NCBI GenBank assembly: GCA_002452265.1
Contig: DKEW01000018.1
Location: forward strand, 1-39,018
Source: Pelobacter sp. UBA6812
GTDB taxonomy: Bacteria > Desulfobacterota > Desulfuromonadia > Desulfuromonadales > Syntrophotaleaceae
Length of the DNA: 39,018 nt
Direction: 5' to 3'
Positions 8,313 through 16,157 of this stretch are shown piece by piece. The notes under the pieces were generated by a model that ran no database searches, had not been told where the DNA came from, and saw only the letters and a program-made list of their open reading frames with translations. How positions within the stretch are numbered: position 1 is the first letter of the stretch; every line of letters begins with the position of its first letter. The position numbers and the translations under genes are program-made.

Positions 8313-8804
8313 ATGCCTACCCGAAAAGTATATTTATTACGACACACCCGTGGCTTTACCCTGATCGAGGTCGTTATTACGGTGGCTATACTCGGTATCT
8401 TGGTATCCGCAGTCTTGCCCTTGGCGGAAGTAACCGTTCAACGTACACGTGAATTGGAACTACGTCGTGCCTTGCGAACCTTACGCATAGCCATCGATGA
8501 ATACAAGGACGACTTCGATCTGGCAGTAAAAAATAAAAAAATTATTCCTGAGGCTGATCAGACCGGTTATCCGATCAGCCTTGAGGTTTTAGTTCAAGGT
8601 ACGGATTGGGATGGACTTTACGCATTTCCCCGCAAATATTTACGGCGTGTTCCCGTTGATCCTTTTGACGATGGACAGGGTTGGGGCTTGCGCGGCTACC
8701 GGGATGCACCGGATTCTACTTCCTGGGATGGGAAGGATATCTATGATGTCTATTCTAAAAGTGACCGAACCGCTCTTGACGGAACAGCCTACAGTTCCTG
8801 GTAA
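8313..8804 (+). CDS. type II secretion pseudopilin (GspG-like), first copy
   Basis: A 163 aa pseudopilin. A basic leader of about 14 residues ends in the prepilin peptidase site RG/FTLIEV, with Glu at +5, followed by a hydrophobic helix. The rest fits GspG: a helical stem with ALRTLRIAIDEYKDDF, a VPVDPFDDGQGWGLRGY segment, and a C-terminus with the GspG-type ending YDVYSKSDRTALDGTAYSSW, where a calcium loop is found in GspG proteins. It starts immediately after the secretin stop. A second pseudopilin overlaps its end. Geobacter sulfurreducens OxpG, a pseudopilin of an atypical type II system needed for metal-oxide reduction, is a plausible relative; orthology is not shown here. Confidence 0.85.
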   Translation: MPTRKVYLLRHTRGFTLIEVVITVAILGILVSAVLPLAEVTVQRTRELELRRALRTLRIAIDEYKDDFDLAVKNKKIIPEADQTGYPISLEVLVQGTDWDGLYAFPRKYLRRVPVDPFDDGQGWGLRGYRDAPDSTSWDGKDIYDVYSKSDRTALDGTAYSSW

Positions 8805-9210
8805 GGCTATCTGCAAAGACACGCAGTCTTGCGGCGGCTTTACGCTTATTGAGCTTATGATTGTCATGACGATCGTTGCTATTCTGGCCTCCATTGCCGT
8901 CCCCCATTACCAGCGTAATGTCATCAGAGCCCGCGAGACGGTCTTAAGTGAAAACCTTTACCAGATGCGAAAAGCCATAGATGCGTTTTATGCCGACCAA
9001 CGAAGATATCCCAATAGCCTCGATGAACTCGTTGAAAAACGTTACCTGCGAGACCTCCCCAAGGACCCCTTTACCAGAAGTGCTGAAACATGGTACACCA
9101 TAGCTCCTGAAGTTCTCGATCCTGCTGCAGGAGATCTCGGTGCCGTTTTCGATGTTCATAGCGGTAGCGACCTGGTAGGACTAAACGGCGTACCTTATCG
9201 CGACTGGTAG
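8743..9210 (+). CDS. type II secretion pseudopilin (GspG-like), second copy
   Basis: A 155 aa pseudopilin with a long leader ending in CGG/FTLIELMIV, Glu at +5, a hydrophobic helix, then a GspG-like body (LYQMRKAIDAFYADQRRYP, LPKDPFTRSAETW) and an ending FDVHSGSDLVGLNGVPYRDW that parallels the first copy. The start is placed at ATG 8743 (ATG 8746 is equally possible) because GGAAGGA at 8731-8737 is suitably spaced. This makes it overlap the first pseudopilin gene by 62 bases in another frame, so the two are probably translationally coupled. No gspH, I, J, K or prepilin peptidase gene is in the window. Confidence 0.85.
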   Translation: MMSILKVTEPLLTEQPTVPGKAICKDTQSCGGFTLIELMIVMTIVAILASIAVPHYQRNVIRARETVLSENLYQMRKAIDAFYADQRRYPNSLDELVEKRYLRDLPKDPFTRSAETWYTIAPEVLDPAAGDLGAVFDVHSGSDLVGLNGVPYRDW

Positions 9211-9217
9211 AGACCCA

Positions 9218-9883
9218 ATGATTCAACTTTACAATGTCTGCATGTCTTATCAAAAGGAAGCCACTGCCCTGCAGGAGTTCAGTCTTAAGGTGCCCAAAGG
9301 CGACTTCCTGTATCTTACCGGCCCATCCGGAGCGGGTAAATCTACCCTTTTGAAGCTGCTTTATGGTGCAGTAAAGCCGACCCGTGGTCAGATTCTGATC
9401 AACGGCATGAATATAACCCGTATGCGTTCATGGCGTATCCCCATGCTTCGTCGCAAACTGGGTATTGTTTTTCAGGACTTTAAACTTATTTCAACCCGTA
9501 CCCTGTTTGAGAATGTGGCCTTTCCTTTGGAAATGCAGGGAAAAAAGCGGTATGAAATCAGCAATAAAGTCTATCAAGCACTCAAACATGTAGGCTTGCA
9601 GGGCAAGCTTAACCGTTTTCCCTTGCAGCTATCAGGAGGAGAACAGCAACGAGCCGCCATTGCCCGCGCATTGGTTACAGATCCGCTGATTCTGCTTGCC
9701 GATGAGCCGACCGGTAACCTTGACGATGAGGTCACCTGTGAAATTATGGAATTATTCAAAGGCGCCAATGCGCGAGGTACGACAGTATTGCTTGCTACGC
9801 ATAATCGGGAAATAATCCGACGTTACCCACGCCGGATTGTGGCTCTTGACAAAGGACGTCTGGTCGACGACCATACCCCCTGA
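9218..9883 (+). CDS. ftsE: cell division ATP-binding protein FtsE
   Basis: ABC-type ATPase (221 aa) that works with FtsX at the division septum to control peptidoglycan hydrolysis. Walker A GPSGAGKST (35-43), Q-loop near FQDF (85-88), signature LSGGEQQR (138-145) and Walker B LILLADEP (157-164) are intact. The length is typical of FtsE. It begins 7 bp after the second pseudopilin gene, so it is probably in the same transcript as the secretion genes. The ribosome binding site is weak. A 66 bp gap with no other feature separates it from ftsX. Confidence 0.93.
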   Translation: MIQLYNVCMSYQKEATALQEFSLKVPKGDFLYLTGPSGAGKSTLLKLLYGAVKPTRGQILINGMNITRMRSWRIPMLRRKLGIVFQDFKLISTRTLFENVAFPLEMQGKKRYEISNKVYQALKHVGLQGKLNRFPLQLSGGEQQRAAIARALVTDPLILLADEPTGNLDDEVTCEIMELFKGANARGTTVLLATHNREIIRRYPRRIVALDKGRLVDDHTP

Positions 9884-9949
9884 CCCTGCCTTTTCCAGAC
9901 TCAAATTTCACGTTATCGCATCTCATCTTTGTTCTGAAGGGAAAGAATC

Positions 9950-10846
9950 GTGCTGCAATCTATCGGATATTTCATGCGCAGGGTAGGGCGCAATCTGAGG
10001 CAGACGCCCGTTCTATGTAGTGCCGCCATAGGTACTGTTGCTGTTGCCCTCATGATCATCGGTTTTTTTGCCATTGTTGTGATTAACGTGCAACAGGTGG
10101 CGCAGCAGTGGAGTCGGGAGATCCAGGTGGTTGCCTATTTTGACAAGGTTCCCGACACACACAAGGTGCAACAGTGGAAAACCAAACTTGAGGCAATGGC
10201 TGAAATCGAGCGGGTTCAATTTGTAAGCCGTGACGACGCATTTAAACGTTTTAAAAAACGTCTTGGGGCCGATGCCGATCTGCTGGAAGGTGTCGGGACC
10301 GATTTTTTACCGGCCTCATTGGAAATTGTACTATTCAAGGACAATCAGAATAAGCTCGGTGTTGAGAGCGTAGTGCAACAACTTAAACAGATTCCGGAAC
10401 TTGCGGATGTAAGCTATGAACCTGAATGGCTGGAACGTTTTGACGCCTTCGTCGGGCTTTTAAAAGTCGCTGGAATTGTTTTTGGTGGATTTTTGTTATT
10501 TGCCGCCTTGTTCATTGTTGCGAACACCATTAAACTTACTCTTTACGCCCGACGCGAGGAGATTGAAATAATGACCCTCGTTGGCGGAACGCCTTTATTT
10601 ATCAAAATGCCCTTCCTGATAGAAGGTGCCTTGCAGGGTATTGTCGGCGGCTTGCTTGCATTAGTCGGTGTCTGGATGGTTTTTACACTGGTCTTGCAGG
10701 AAGGTCTTTATGGGATTTTGATAGTAACCGGTACCGATGGCATCCTCTTCCTTACCCCCCCGCAACAATGGGGGATGGTATTTTGCGGCTTGATTCTCGG
10801 GCTTACGGGCAGTGTGCTTTCTCTGAGAAAATTCGTCAGGATTTGA
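9950..10846 (+). CDS. ftsX: cell division permease-like protein FtsX
   Basis: Inner-membrane partner of FtsE (298 aa). It transmits ATP-driven conformational change to a periplasmic murein hydrolase activator rather than transporting a substrate. Seen: cytoplasmic N-terminus, transmembrane helix about 24-46, a periplasmic domain of about 120 residues (from QQVAQQWSREIQVVAYFDK), then three helices near 170-195, 220-245 and 268-290. The segment RREEIEIMTLVGGTP is a strong FtsX family motif. The start is GTG at 9950, preceded by GAAGGGAAAG. The stop is 2 bp before the envC-like gene. Confidence 0.93.
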   Translation: MLQSIGYFMRRVGRNLRQTPVLCSAAIGTVAVALMIIGFFAIVVINVQQVAQQWSREIQVVAYFDKVPDTHKVQQWKTKLEAMAEIERVQFVSRDDAFKRFKKRLGADADLLEGVGTDFLPASLEIVLFKDNQNKLGVESVVQQLKQIPELADVSYEPEWLERFDAFVGLLKVAGIVFGGFLLFAALFIVANTIKLTLYARREEIEIMTLVGGTPLFIKMPFLIEGALQGIVGGLLALVGVWMVFTLVLQEGLYGILIVTGTDGILFLTPPQQWGMVFCGLILGLTGSVLSLRKFVRI

Positions 10847-10848
10847 CC

Positions 10849-12024
10849 ATGGCACGTTTTCAGGCGCATTGCTCATTTATACGAATTTTTTGTTGCCTCG
10901 TGTTGTTGGGATGTCTGGTAACGCCAGCACGAGGTGATGATGTGGACCGTCAGCGTCAGAGTCTCAAAGAAATTCAAGCACGTATCGATCGACTTTCAAA
11001 ACAAATAGTCAGCAGCCGTGAGCAGGAAGGGGAAGTTCAACAGGAGTTGGCACAACTGGATAAAGAATTATCCACTCTGCAAAAAAATTCCAGTCGGTTG
11101 CAAACACGCCTGAAAGACCTTAATGACGACATCGGTGATAAGGAAAAACGTGCCGCAATCTTAAAAAAGGACATTTCCGAACGGGAGCAATATGTCTGTC
11201 GGCGCCTCGGGGCATTATATCGTCGAGGTGAAATGCGGCTGTTCAAGGTTTTGTTTGAAAAAGGCTCCCCCTCGCAACTTGCAGAAAACTTTTTTTACCT
11301 TACACGTCTTGTGCGGCATGATCGTGAACTTCTAAAAAAATATCGGGAAGATTGGTCATTGTTGCGTGAGGCTTTGCGTGAATTGGAAAACTTGCGCGCC
11401 GAACAGCAAAGGCGGCTGAATGTTCTCGATGCCAGCCATAAGGTTCTTGATAAAGGCCGCCAGGCCCACAAAACCGCCCTCAATAAACTGCGCCAGGACC
11501 GTACCGAGTTGTCAGGGGAAATTGCCGGTTTGAAGGAAAAAGCCCAGCGTCTTCGCAATTTGCTCAAAACGCTTGAATCGGCAAAATCACGTGCGTATAG
11601 TGGCGCAGCGAGCGACACCTCAGGAAGTTTTAAACAGCTAAAAGGCGCTTTGCCGTGGCCTGGTCAAGGCAAGTTGATGGTACGTTTCGGTACGAATTTC
11701 AATGATGATCTTGGTACGCGTTATGAAAGCCAGGGGATCGAAATTTCACAGGCGCCAGGAACCCCCATACACGCTGTAGCTAGCGGAAAAGTGGTTTTTG
11801 CAAAACCGTTCCGAGGATTTGGTAACCTATTGATTCTGGACCACGGCGGGGGATATTATACGCTGTACGCTCAAGCCAGTCAGCTTGTTAAAAAAGTTGG
11901 GGAAATGGTCACCGCTGGCGATAAAGTCGGTATTTCCGGTTTTGGTGACAGTAAAACGATCTATTTTGAGATCAGGCAACGCGGAACACCGCTGGATCCC
12001 CTCCAGTGGCTTAAACCGCGATGA
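10849..12024 (+). CDS. envC: EnvC-like murein hydrolase activator (coiled coil plus degenerate LytM domain)
   Basis: Exported protein (391 aa): signal peptide (about 1-29), a long coiled coil rich in Gln, Glu and Lys (about 33-255) and a C-terminal M23/LytM domain (about 290-390). The metal ligands of active M23 peptidases are missing. The first His/Asp site reads ESQGIEI, the HxH-type site reads LYAQAS, and the last His position reads IYFEIR. It should therefore lack peptidase activity and act, like E. coli EnvC, as an amidase activator controlled by FtsEX. Position directly after ftsX agrees. ATG 10849 is chosen because it lies just after the ftsX stop with CAGGA before it. It overlaps nothing of ctpA if that gene starts at 12051. 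Confidence 0.88.
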   Translation: MARFQAHCSFIRIFCCLVLLGCLVTPARGDDVDRQRQSLKEIQARIDRLSKQIVSSREQEGEVQQELAQLDKELSTLQKNSSRLQTRLKDLNDDIGDKEKRAAILKKDISEREQYVCRRLGALYRRGEMRLFKVLFEKGSPSQLAENFFYLTRLVRHDRELLKKYREDWSLLREALRELENLRAEQQRRLNVLDASHKVLDKGRQAHKTALNKLRQDRTELSGEIAGLKEKAQRLRNLLKTLESAKSRAYSGAASDTSGSFKQLKGALPWPGQGKLMVRFGTNFNDDLGTRYESQGIEISQAPGTPIHAVASGKVVFAKPFRGFGNLLILDHGGGYYTLYAQASQLVKKVGEMVTAGDKVGISGFGDSKTIYFEIRQRGTPLDPLQWLKPR

Positions 12025-12050
12025 TGAGACATAGGGGAGGAGATACCTTG

Positions 12051-13370
12051 ATGGGTAAGGGGAAGAGGATTGCCTTATTATTACTGTTTACCCTGATTTT
12101 GGGGTGCTGGATGGTGAATCTTTTTGTCGGCTGTAGTGAAGCCGAAACCGGCACGCCCTATAAGGAGCTTGAGCAGTTTACGGATGTTTTGACTATTATC
12201 CAAAACAGCTATGTGGATGAAGTGCCCATGTCGAAACTCATCGAAGGGGCCATTAATGGCATGTTGGGTGCGCTTGACCCTCATTCATCTTATCTTTCAC
12301 CGGATATGTTTCGGGAAATGCAGATCGATACCTCTGGAGAATTTGGTGGATTGGGGATTGAAATTACTCTCAAGGAAGGTGTCTTGACGATCGTTTCGCC
12401 CATTGAGGATACTCCGGCCTATCGCATCGGACTGGCTGCGGGCGACATGATTGTTAAGATCGGAGATCGCTGGACCAAAGATCTCTCTATTATGGAAGCC
12501 ATCAAGATGATGCGTGGCCCTAAAGGAACCAACGTAACCATCACGATTATGCGGTCTTCCTTTGATAAGCCACGGGAATATACGTTGACACGCGAAATCA
12601 TTGTTGTGAAGAGTGTGAAGTCCCGTATGTTGGAAAATGGTTTCGGCTACGTACGACTTGCCCAGTTCCAAGAACGGTCCGCCAAGGATCTGAAAAATGC
12701 ACTAAAAAGTTTACAGTCTGCAAATGGTGGCCCACTTCAGGGACTGGTTCTTGACTTGCGTAATAACCCGGGGGGGCTCCTTGATCAGGCTGCCGATGTT
12801 GCCGATCTGTTTCTCCGGGAAGGACTGATTGTTTATACAGAAGGTCGTGTTGAAGACAGTCGTATGCGCTTTGAAGCGCATCGTATGGGAACAGAACCGG
12901 ATTACCCGATGGTCGTCCTTATAAACGGCGGCAGCGCCAGTGCATCAGAGATTGTTGCCGGAGCGCTTCAGGATAATCATAGGGCGGTTATCCTCGGTAC
13001 CCAGAGTTTTGGCAAGGGGTCCGTCCAAACGGTGATTAGTCTGGAAAATGATGCGGGTTTACGCCTTACCACTGCCCGTTATTATACCCCTTCGGGGACT
13101 TCGATTCAGGCCAAAGGTATCACTCCCGATATTCTTGTACGCCCGATGGAACTTACAGAAGTGGGTGATAACACCACTCTTCGTGAAAAAGATCTCGATA
13201 ATCACATCGAGAGTGAACGTAAGCCTGATGCCGACTCTGGCGGTATGCAGGAATCCGAGCAATCCTCCATAAACGAACAGGGATTGCAGCGTGATTATCA
13301 GTTGTTACGCGCCCTCGATTTGCTCAAAGGGTGGGAATTGCTTAAGGGGTTAAAAAAAACCGCCGCCTGA
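12051..13370 (+). CDS. ctpA: carboxy-terminal processing protease CtpA (S41A)
   Basis: Periplasmic serine protease (439 aa) with an N-terminal signal or anchor helix (about 7-28). Next come an S41 N-terminal helical segment with LGALDPHSSYLSP, a PDZ domain (about 85-165) and the S41 core. The catalytic Ser is in the second position of the SASASEIV motif (about Ser297) and the catalytic Lys in FGKGSVQ (about Lys322), 25 residues apart as in the family. GGGGAGGAG at 12034-12042 fits the ATG at 12051 better than the ATG at 12021. It follows envC, a common arrangement near FtsEX in delta-type proteobacteria, which suggests processing of cell-wall enzymes or their activators. Confidence 0.93.
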   Translation: MGKGKRIALLLLFTLILGCWMVNLFVGCSEAETGTPYKELEQFTDVLTIIQNSYVDEVPMSKLIEGAINGMLGALDPHSSYLSPDMFREMQIDTSGEFGGLGIEITLKEGVLTIVSPIEDTPAYRIGLAAGDMIVKIGDRWTKDLSIMEAIKMMRGPKGTNVTITIMRSSFDKPREYTLTREIIVVKSVKSRMLENGFGYVRLAQFQERSAKDLKNALKSLQSANGGPLQGLVLDLRNNPGGLLDQAADVADLFLREGLIVYTEGRVEDSRMRFEAHRMGTEPDYPMVVLINGGSASASEIVAGALQDNHRAVILGTQSFGKGSVQTVISLENDAGLRLTTARYYTPSGTSIQAKGITPDILVRPMELTEVGDNTTLREKDLDNHIESERKPDADSGGMQESEQSSINEQGLQRDYQLLRALDLLKGWELLKGLKKTAA

Positions 13371-13395
13371 TCACATTACCTCATTCATGCAAGGG

Positions 13396-13414
13396 GGGGG
13401 ATGATTCATCCCCC
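13396..13414 (+). other. hairpin upstream of the yibQ-like gene
   Basis: GGGGGATG (13396-13403) pairs perfectly with CATCCCCC (13407-13414) around ATT. It lies 7 bases before the next start codon and includes the only G-rich stretch that could serve as ribosome binding site. No T run follows, so it is not a terminator. A role in limiting translation is inference. Confidence 0.45.
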
Positions 13415-13420
13415 TGATTT

Positions 13421-14629
13421 ATGGCCACCAAAAAAAAACAGCCCCGGCGGAAAAGCCCGGCCAAAAAGCAACAGCAGCCTGATCGGACGTTTAAGGTCCT
13501 TCTGGCCTCCTTATTTCTCATTGGCTTTCTGGTAGTTTCACTTGTGCTGCTGACTTTTGTGCAACGCGCACCAAAGCCGTATTCTCACATCGAAATTCCT
13601 CCTGCACCGGTAGTGACCCAACCGGAACCGCAAGACCTGCCATCTGTTGACATTGATCAGGACCGCGTTTTGACATCTGCGGTTCAGTTGGATATCGAAC
13701 GGTCCCTATGGCGTGAGGGCATTTCTTTTACAGGGATGGATGTAAAAGAAATAAATGGCATAACACATTATTACTTGCCTGCTACATTCCCGGGCGATGC
13801 CTGGTACAATGCTCTGTCTCAAGCACTGGCTCAGCAATCATCCCGGCTTGAGGTAAAGCGGAGTGGTACCTCCGGTAAGCCGATCCTCATTTTACTGCAA
13901 GGAAATCCGATCTTTTCCCTGCACTTTAATCGATCTGAAATTGAACCACCCAAAACCCGGCCTAAAGCGCAGGTTGCCATTATTGTTGATGATCTCGGAC
14001 GCGATCTGCATGCTGTTCGTAGTTTGTTGGAGATTGATCTCAACTTGACAATGGCCGTTATGCCCGAGGAACTGCATACCAGAGAGTCGGCGGAATTATC
14101 TCATCGTGCCGGCCGGGAAATCCTTGTGCATATGCCCATGGAACCGGACAGTTATCCGCAAAATAATCCAGGGCCCGGCGCGCTGCTGCTTGGACAGGAT
14201 CAGGAAGAGATCAAGAGCCGTGTGTCAAGCATGTTTGTTAAAGTCCCTTACGCCGTGGGTGGTAATAATCATATGGGGTCTCGGTTCACACAATATCCGG
14301 AGGGTATGCAAGCGGTAATCGAGGTTATGAAGGAAGGTGGCTGGTTTTTTGTGGACAGCCGTACAAGTCCGGGTTCGATTGCCTTGACCGAGGCTCACCG
14401 GGCTAATCTGGCTGCTGTCAGCAGGGACATTTTTCTCGATAACAACCGCAATGTAGATGCGATTGCCCGACAGTTACGCGAAGCCGTAAAAATTGCCCGT
14501 TCGCGCCACAAGGTGGTGGCGATTTGCCATCCGTATCCTGAGACGATTGAAGCACTGCGTCAAGAAGCGGCGTATCTGCACCAGCAAGATATTCAGGTCG
14601 TGCCTGTATCGCATTTATTGCAGCGCTGA
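13421..14629 (+). CDS. YibQ-type divergent polysaccharide deacetylase
   Basis: A 402 aa membrane-anchored protein. It has a short, very basic cytoplasmic N-terminus (KKKQPRRKSPAKKQQQ), one transmembrane helix (about 27-47), a linker, and a C-terminal divergent polysaccharide deacetylase domain (about 185-400). Family motifs seen: IVDDLG with the paired Asp, ILVHMPMEP, NNHMGSRFT and GWFFVDSRTSP. The family (DUF610/YibQ) is usually found next to envC and ctpA genes, as here, and is thought to act on cell-envelope polysaccharide; its substrate is not established. Last gene of the long operon; it converges with the parA-like gene 22 bp downstream. No clear terminator is seen between them. Confidence 0.85.
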   Translation: MATKKKQPRRKSPAKKQQQPDRTFKVLLASLFLIGFLVVSLVLLTFVQRAPKPYSHIEIPPAPVVTQPEPQDLPSVDIDQDRVLTSAVQLDIERSLWREGISFTGMDVKEINGITHYYLPATFPGDAWYNALSQALAQQSSRLEVKRSGTSGKPILILLQGNPIFSLHFNRSEIEPPKTRPKAQVAIIVDDLGRDLHAVRSLLEIDLNLTMAVMPEELHTRESAELSHRAGREILVHMPMEPDSYPQNNPGPGALLLGQDQEEIKSRVSSMFVKVPYAVGGNNHMGSRFTQYPEGMQAVIEVMKEGGWFFVDSRTSPGSIALTEAHRANLAAVSRDIFLDNNRNVDAIARQLREAVKIARSRHKVVAICHPYPETIEALRQEAAYLHQQDIQVVPVSHLLQR

Positions 14630-14651
14630 TCGCTATGCATGTGCAGTTGGT

Positions 14652-16067
14652 TCAGTCCCCTGGATCGAGGGACAATTTGCTGCCTATATAATGCATGGCG
14701 GCATCAAGTTGTGCATAATTTTCGTCCAGCAGGATTTCTTCAGGAAATTCACTGTTAATGCGTCGGATAAATAAAAATCGCTTCTTGATCGGAGTATCTT
14801 CGTTGAAGAGCGTACGAGATGCAAGTCGGTATAAGGCGGATGGTCCCTTGTTGAGAAAGCGAGTTTCGGTTTTCCGCAATTCAATGGACTTATGGGAAAT
14901 CTCAAAGCCTTCCTCATCAAATCGATAGAAAAGCAGATTATGAGATCCCTCGTCCATGTTGTTATGGGGGTGGCTCAACACAAAATAGGAGCGCAGGGCC
15001 GATTCCCTGAAAAGATCGACAAGAGGGTCCGTTGGACTTATTTTTTTTTGGGTATGATAGCAATGGCGGAATACCAAAGAGCAAAAACAGGCTTCATCCA
15101 GAAAGCCCGCAACCTGGCCATCGGATGTTGTATAAAAATAACTTGCCGGTTCCATGGCATTGTGGTGGACCAATTGTCGCCCACAAATCGGGCAATCAGG
15201 TAGCACAAGGCCCCTGCGATTAAGGAAATTCTTGTCCCGGTTCTGTTCCTGCTGTTCATTCTCCTGTCGTATCTGTGCCAGCCTTCGCTGTGATTCTTCT
15301 TTGGCGCTGATAAAAACCTGACGTGCCAGGTGGGCGAACTGCAGATGTACATTGGTACCTCGTCCGTGGGTCAGTACCGGGTAGATTTTTCCTTCAGGGT
15401 TGGTATTGAGGGATTCCACTTTCGGGCTTTTAGCAATATAACCTTCAAGGCAGCGGTAGCCGCGGTTGATGGCATAGCCTTTCAGAAGCTGATAGGCATT
15501 TTTGAACGGTCCATCGTAATGTACGCGTGAATCAATAAGGCAGGGCAAGAGTCGCAATGGCCGTTTGGATAACCCTTGGTCTTCAAAGAAATCGTAGAGA
15601 TTCCGGCAATTCTCAAGTGAGGGTGTATCTTTGACCGGAACAATGACACGATCGGCAGCAAACAGCGCATTTTGCGTAAAGATATCAAGCGTTGGACGTG
15701 TATCTATGATGATGACCCCTTTCAGGTCGGATCCGGCCAAGGCTCTTGCGAGGATATCGCAACGATTCATGCGGTTTGCAATACTTTCAAGTTTGCGACT
15801 GGAAGGGATAAATTGAACCCCGTATTCCCCCATTTCCAACAGGTCTTCTATTTTAGCCCCACAAAGCACGTCGAGCATGTCTCCCTTGGATTTGGTGCGT
15901 CCGAGGCGAAACATTCGATCAACGGAAAAATGATTGTCGAAGCTGAACAGGGTAACGGGTAATTCCTCATTCAGGGCTTTAAGATAGATGGCCAGGTTGG
16001 TTGCCAGGGTGGTCTTGCCAACGCCACCTTTTTCGCTGGATACGGTTACCACATAAGGTTCAAGCAT
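14652..16067 (-). CDS. solitary ParA/MinD-like ATPase with cysteine-containing C-terminal extension
   Basis: A 471 aa protein. The N-terminal part (about 1-260) is a ParA/Mrp/MinD-type ATPase with a deviant Walker A, EKGGVGKTT (12-20), a switch region IIIDTRPT and DRVIVPVKDT. A charged, probably coiled-coil stretch rich in Arg, Gln and Glu follows (about 262-285). The C-terminal 180 residues contain CPIC (292-295) and further Cys/His residues (DEACFCS, RHCYH), suggesting a zinc-binding module followed by a domain I do not recognise. Start ATG 16067 has GAAGGAA in front. No parB or parS is visible, so chromosome partitioning is unlikely to be its role. It has its own promoter and lies alone between two plus-strand blocks. 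Confidence 0.75.
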   Translation of the reverse strand: MLEPYVVTVSSEKGGVGKTTLATNLAIYLKALNEELPVTLFSFDNHFSVDRMFRLGRTKSKGDMLDVLCGAKIEDLLEMGEYGVQFIPSSRKLESIANRMNRCDILARALAGSDLKGVIIIDTRPTLDIFTQNALFAADRVIVPVKDTPSLENCRNLYDFFEDQGLSKRPLRLLPCLIDSRVHYDGPFKNAYQLLKGYAINRGYRCLEGYIAKSPKVESLNTNPEGKIYPVLTHGRGTNVHLQFAHLARQVFISAKEESQRRLAQIRQENEQQEQNRDKNFLNRRGLVLPDCPICGRQLVHHNAMEPASYFYTTSDGQVAGFLDEACFCSLVFRHCYHTQKKISPTDPLVDLFRESALRSYFVLSHPHNNMDEGSHNLLFYRFDEEGFEISHKSIELRKTETRFLNKGPSALYRLASRTLFNEDTPIKKRFLFIRRINSEFPEEILLDENYAQLDAAMHYIGSKLSLDPGD

Positions 16068-16101
16068 ACATTTTCCTTCGTTTCGATAAATGATGCAGCA
16101 T

Positions 16102-16130
16102 TGTATAGGGAAACATTGTGAATATGTCAA
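16102..16130 (-). promoter_or_regulatory. sigma-70-type promoter for the parA-like gene
   Basis: On the minus strand TTGACA (16130-16125) is followed by a 17-base spacer and TATACA (16107-16102). This near-consensus pair lies about 35 bases upstream of the ATG at 16067. Confidence 0.7.
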
Positions 16131-16157
16131 TATCTCGACAAAAAACAGGATTTTAAC

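Noticed and set aside
405..9210. Reading the pilM/N/O-like genes as a type IV pilus operon
   Set aside because: There is no pilA-type major pilin, pilT or prepilin peptidase; the GspC-type domain and two GspG-like pseudopilins point to type II secretion.
14656..14671. Hairpin GTCCC/GGGAC as terminator between the convergent yibQ-like and parA-like genes
   Set aside because: It has a short stem with no T run on either side and lies inside the parA-like coding sequence.
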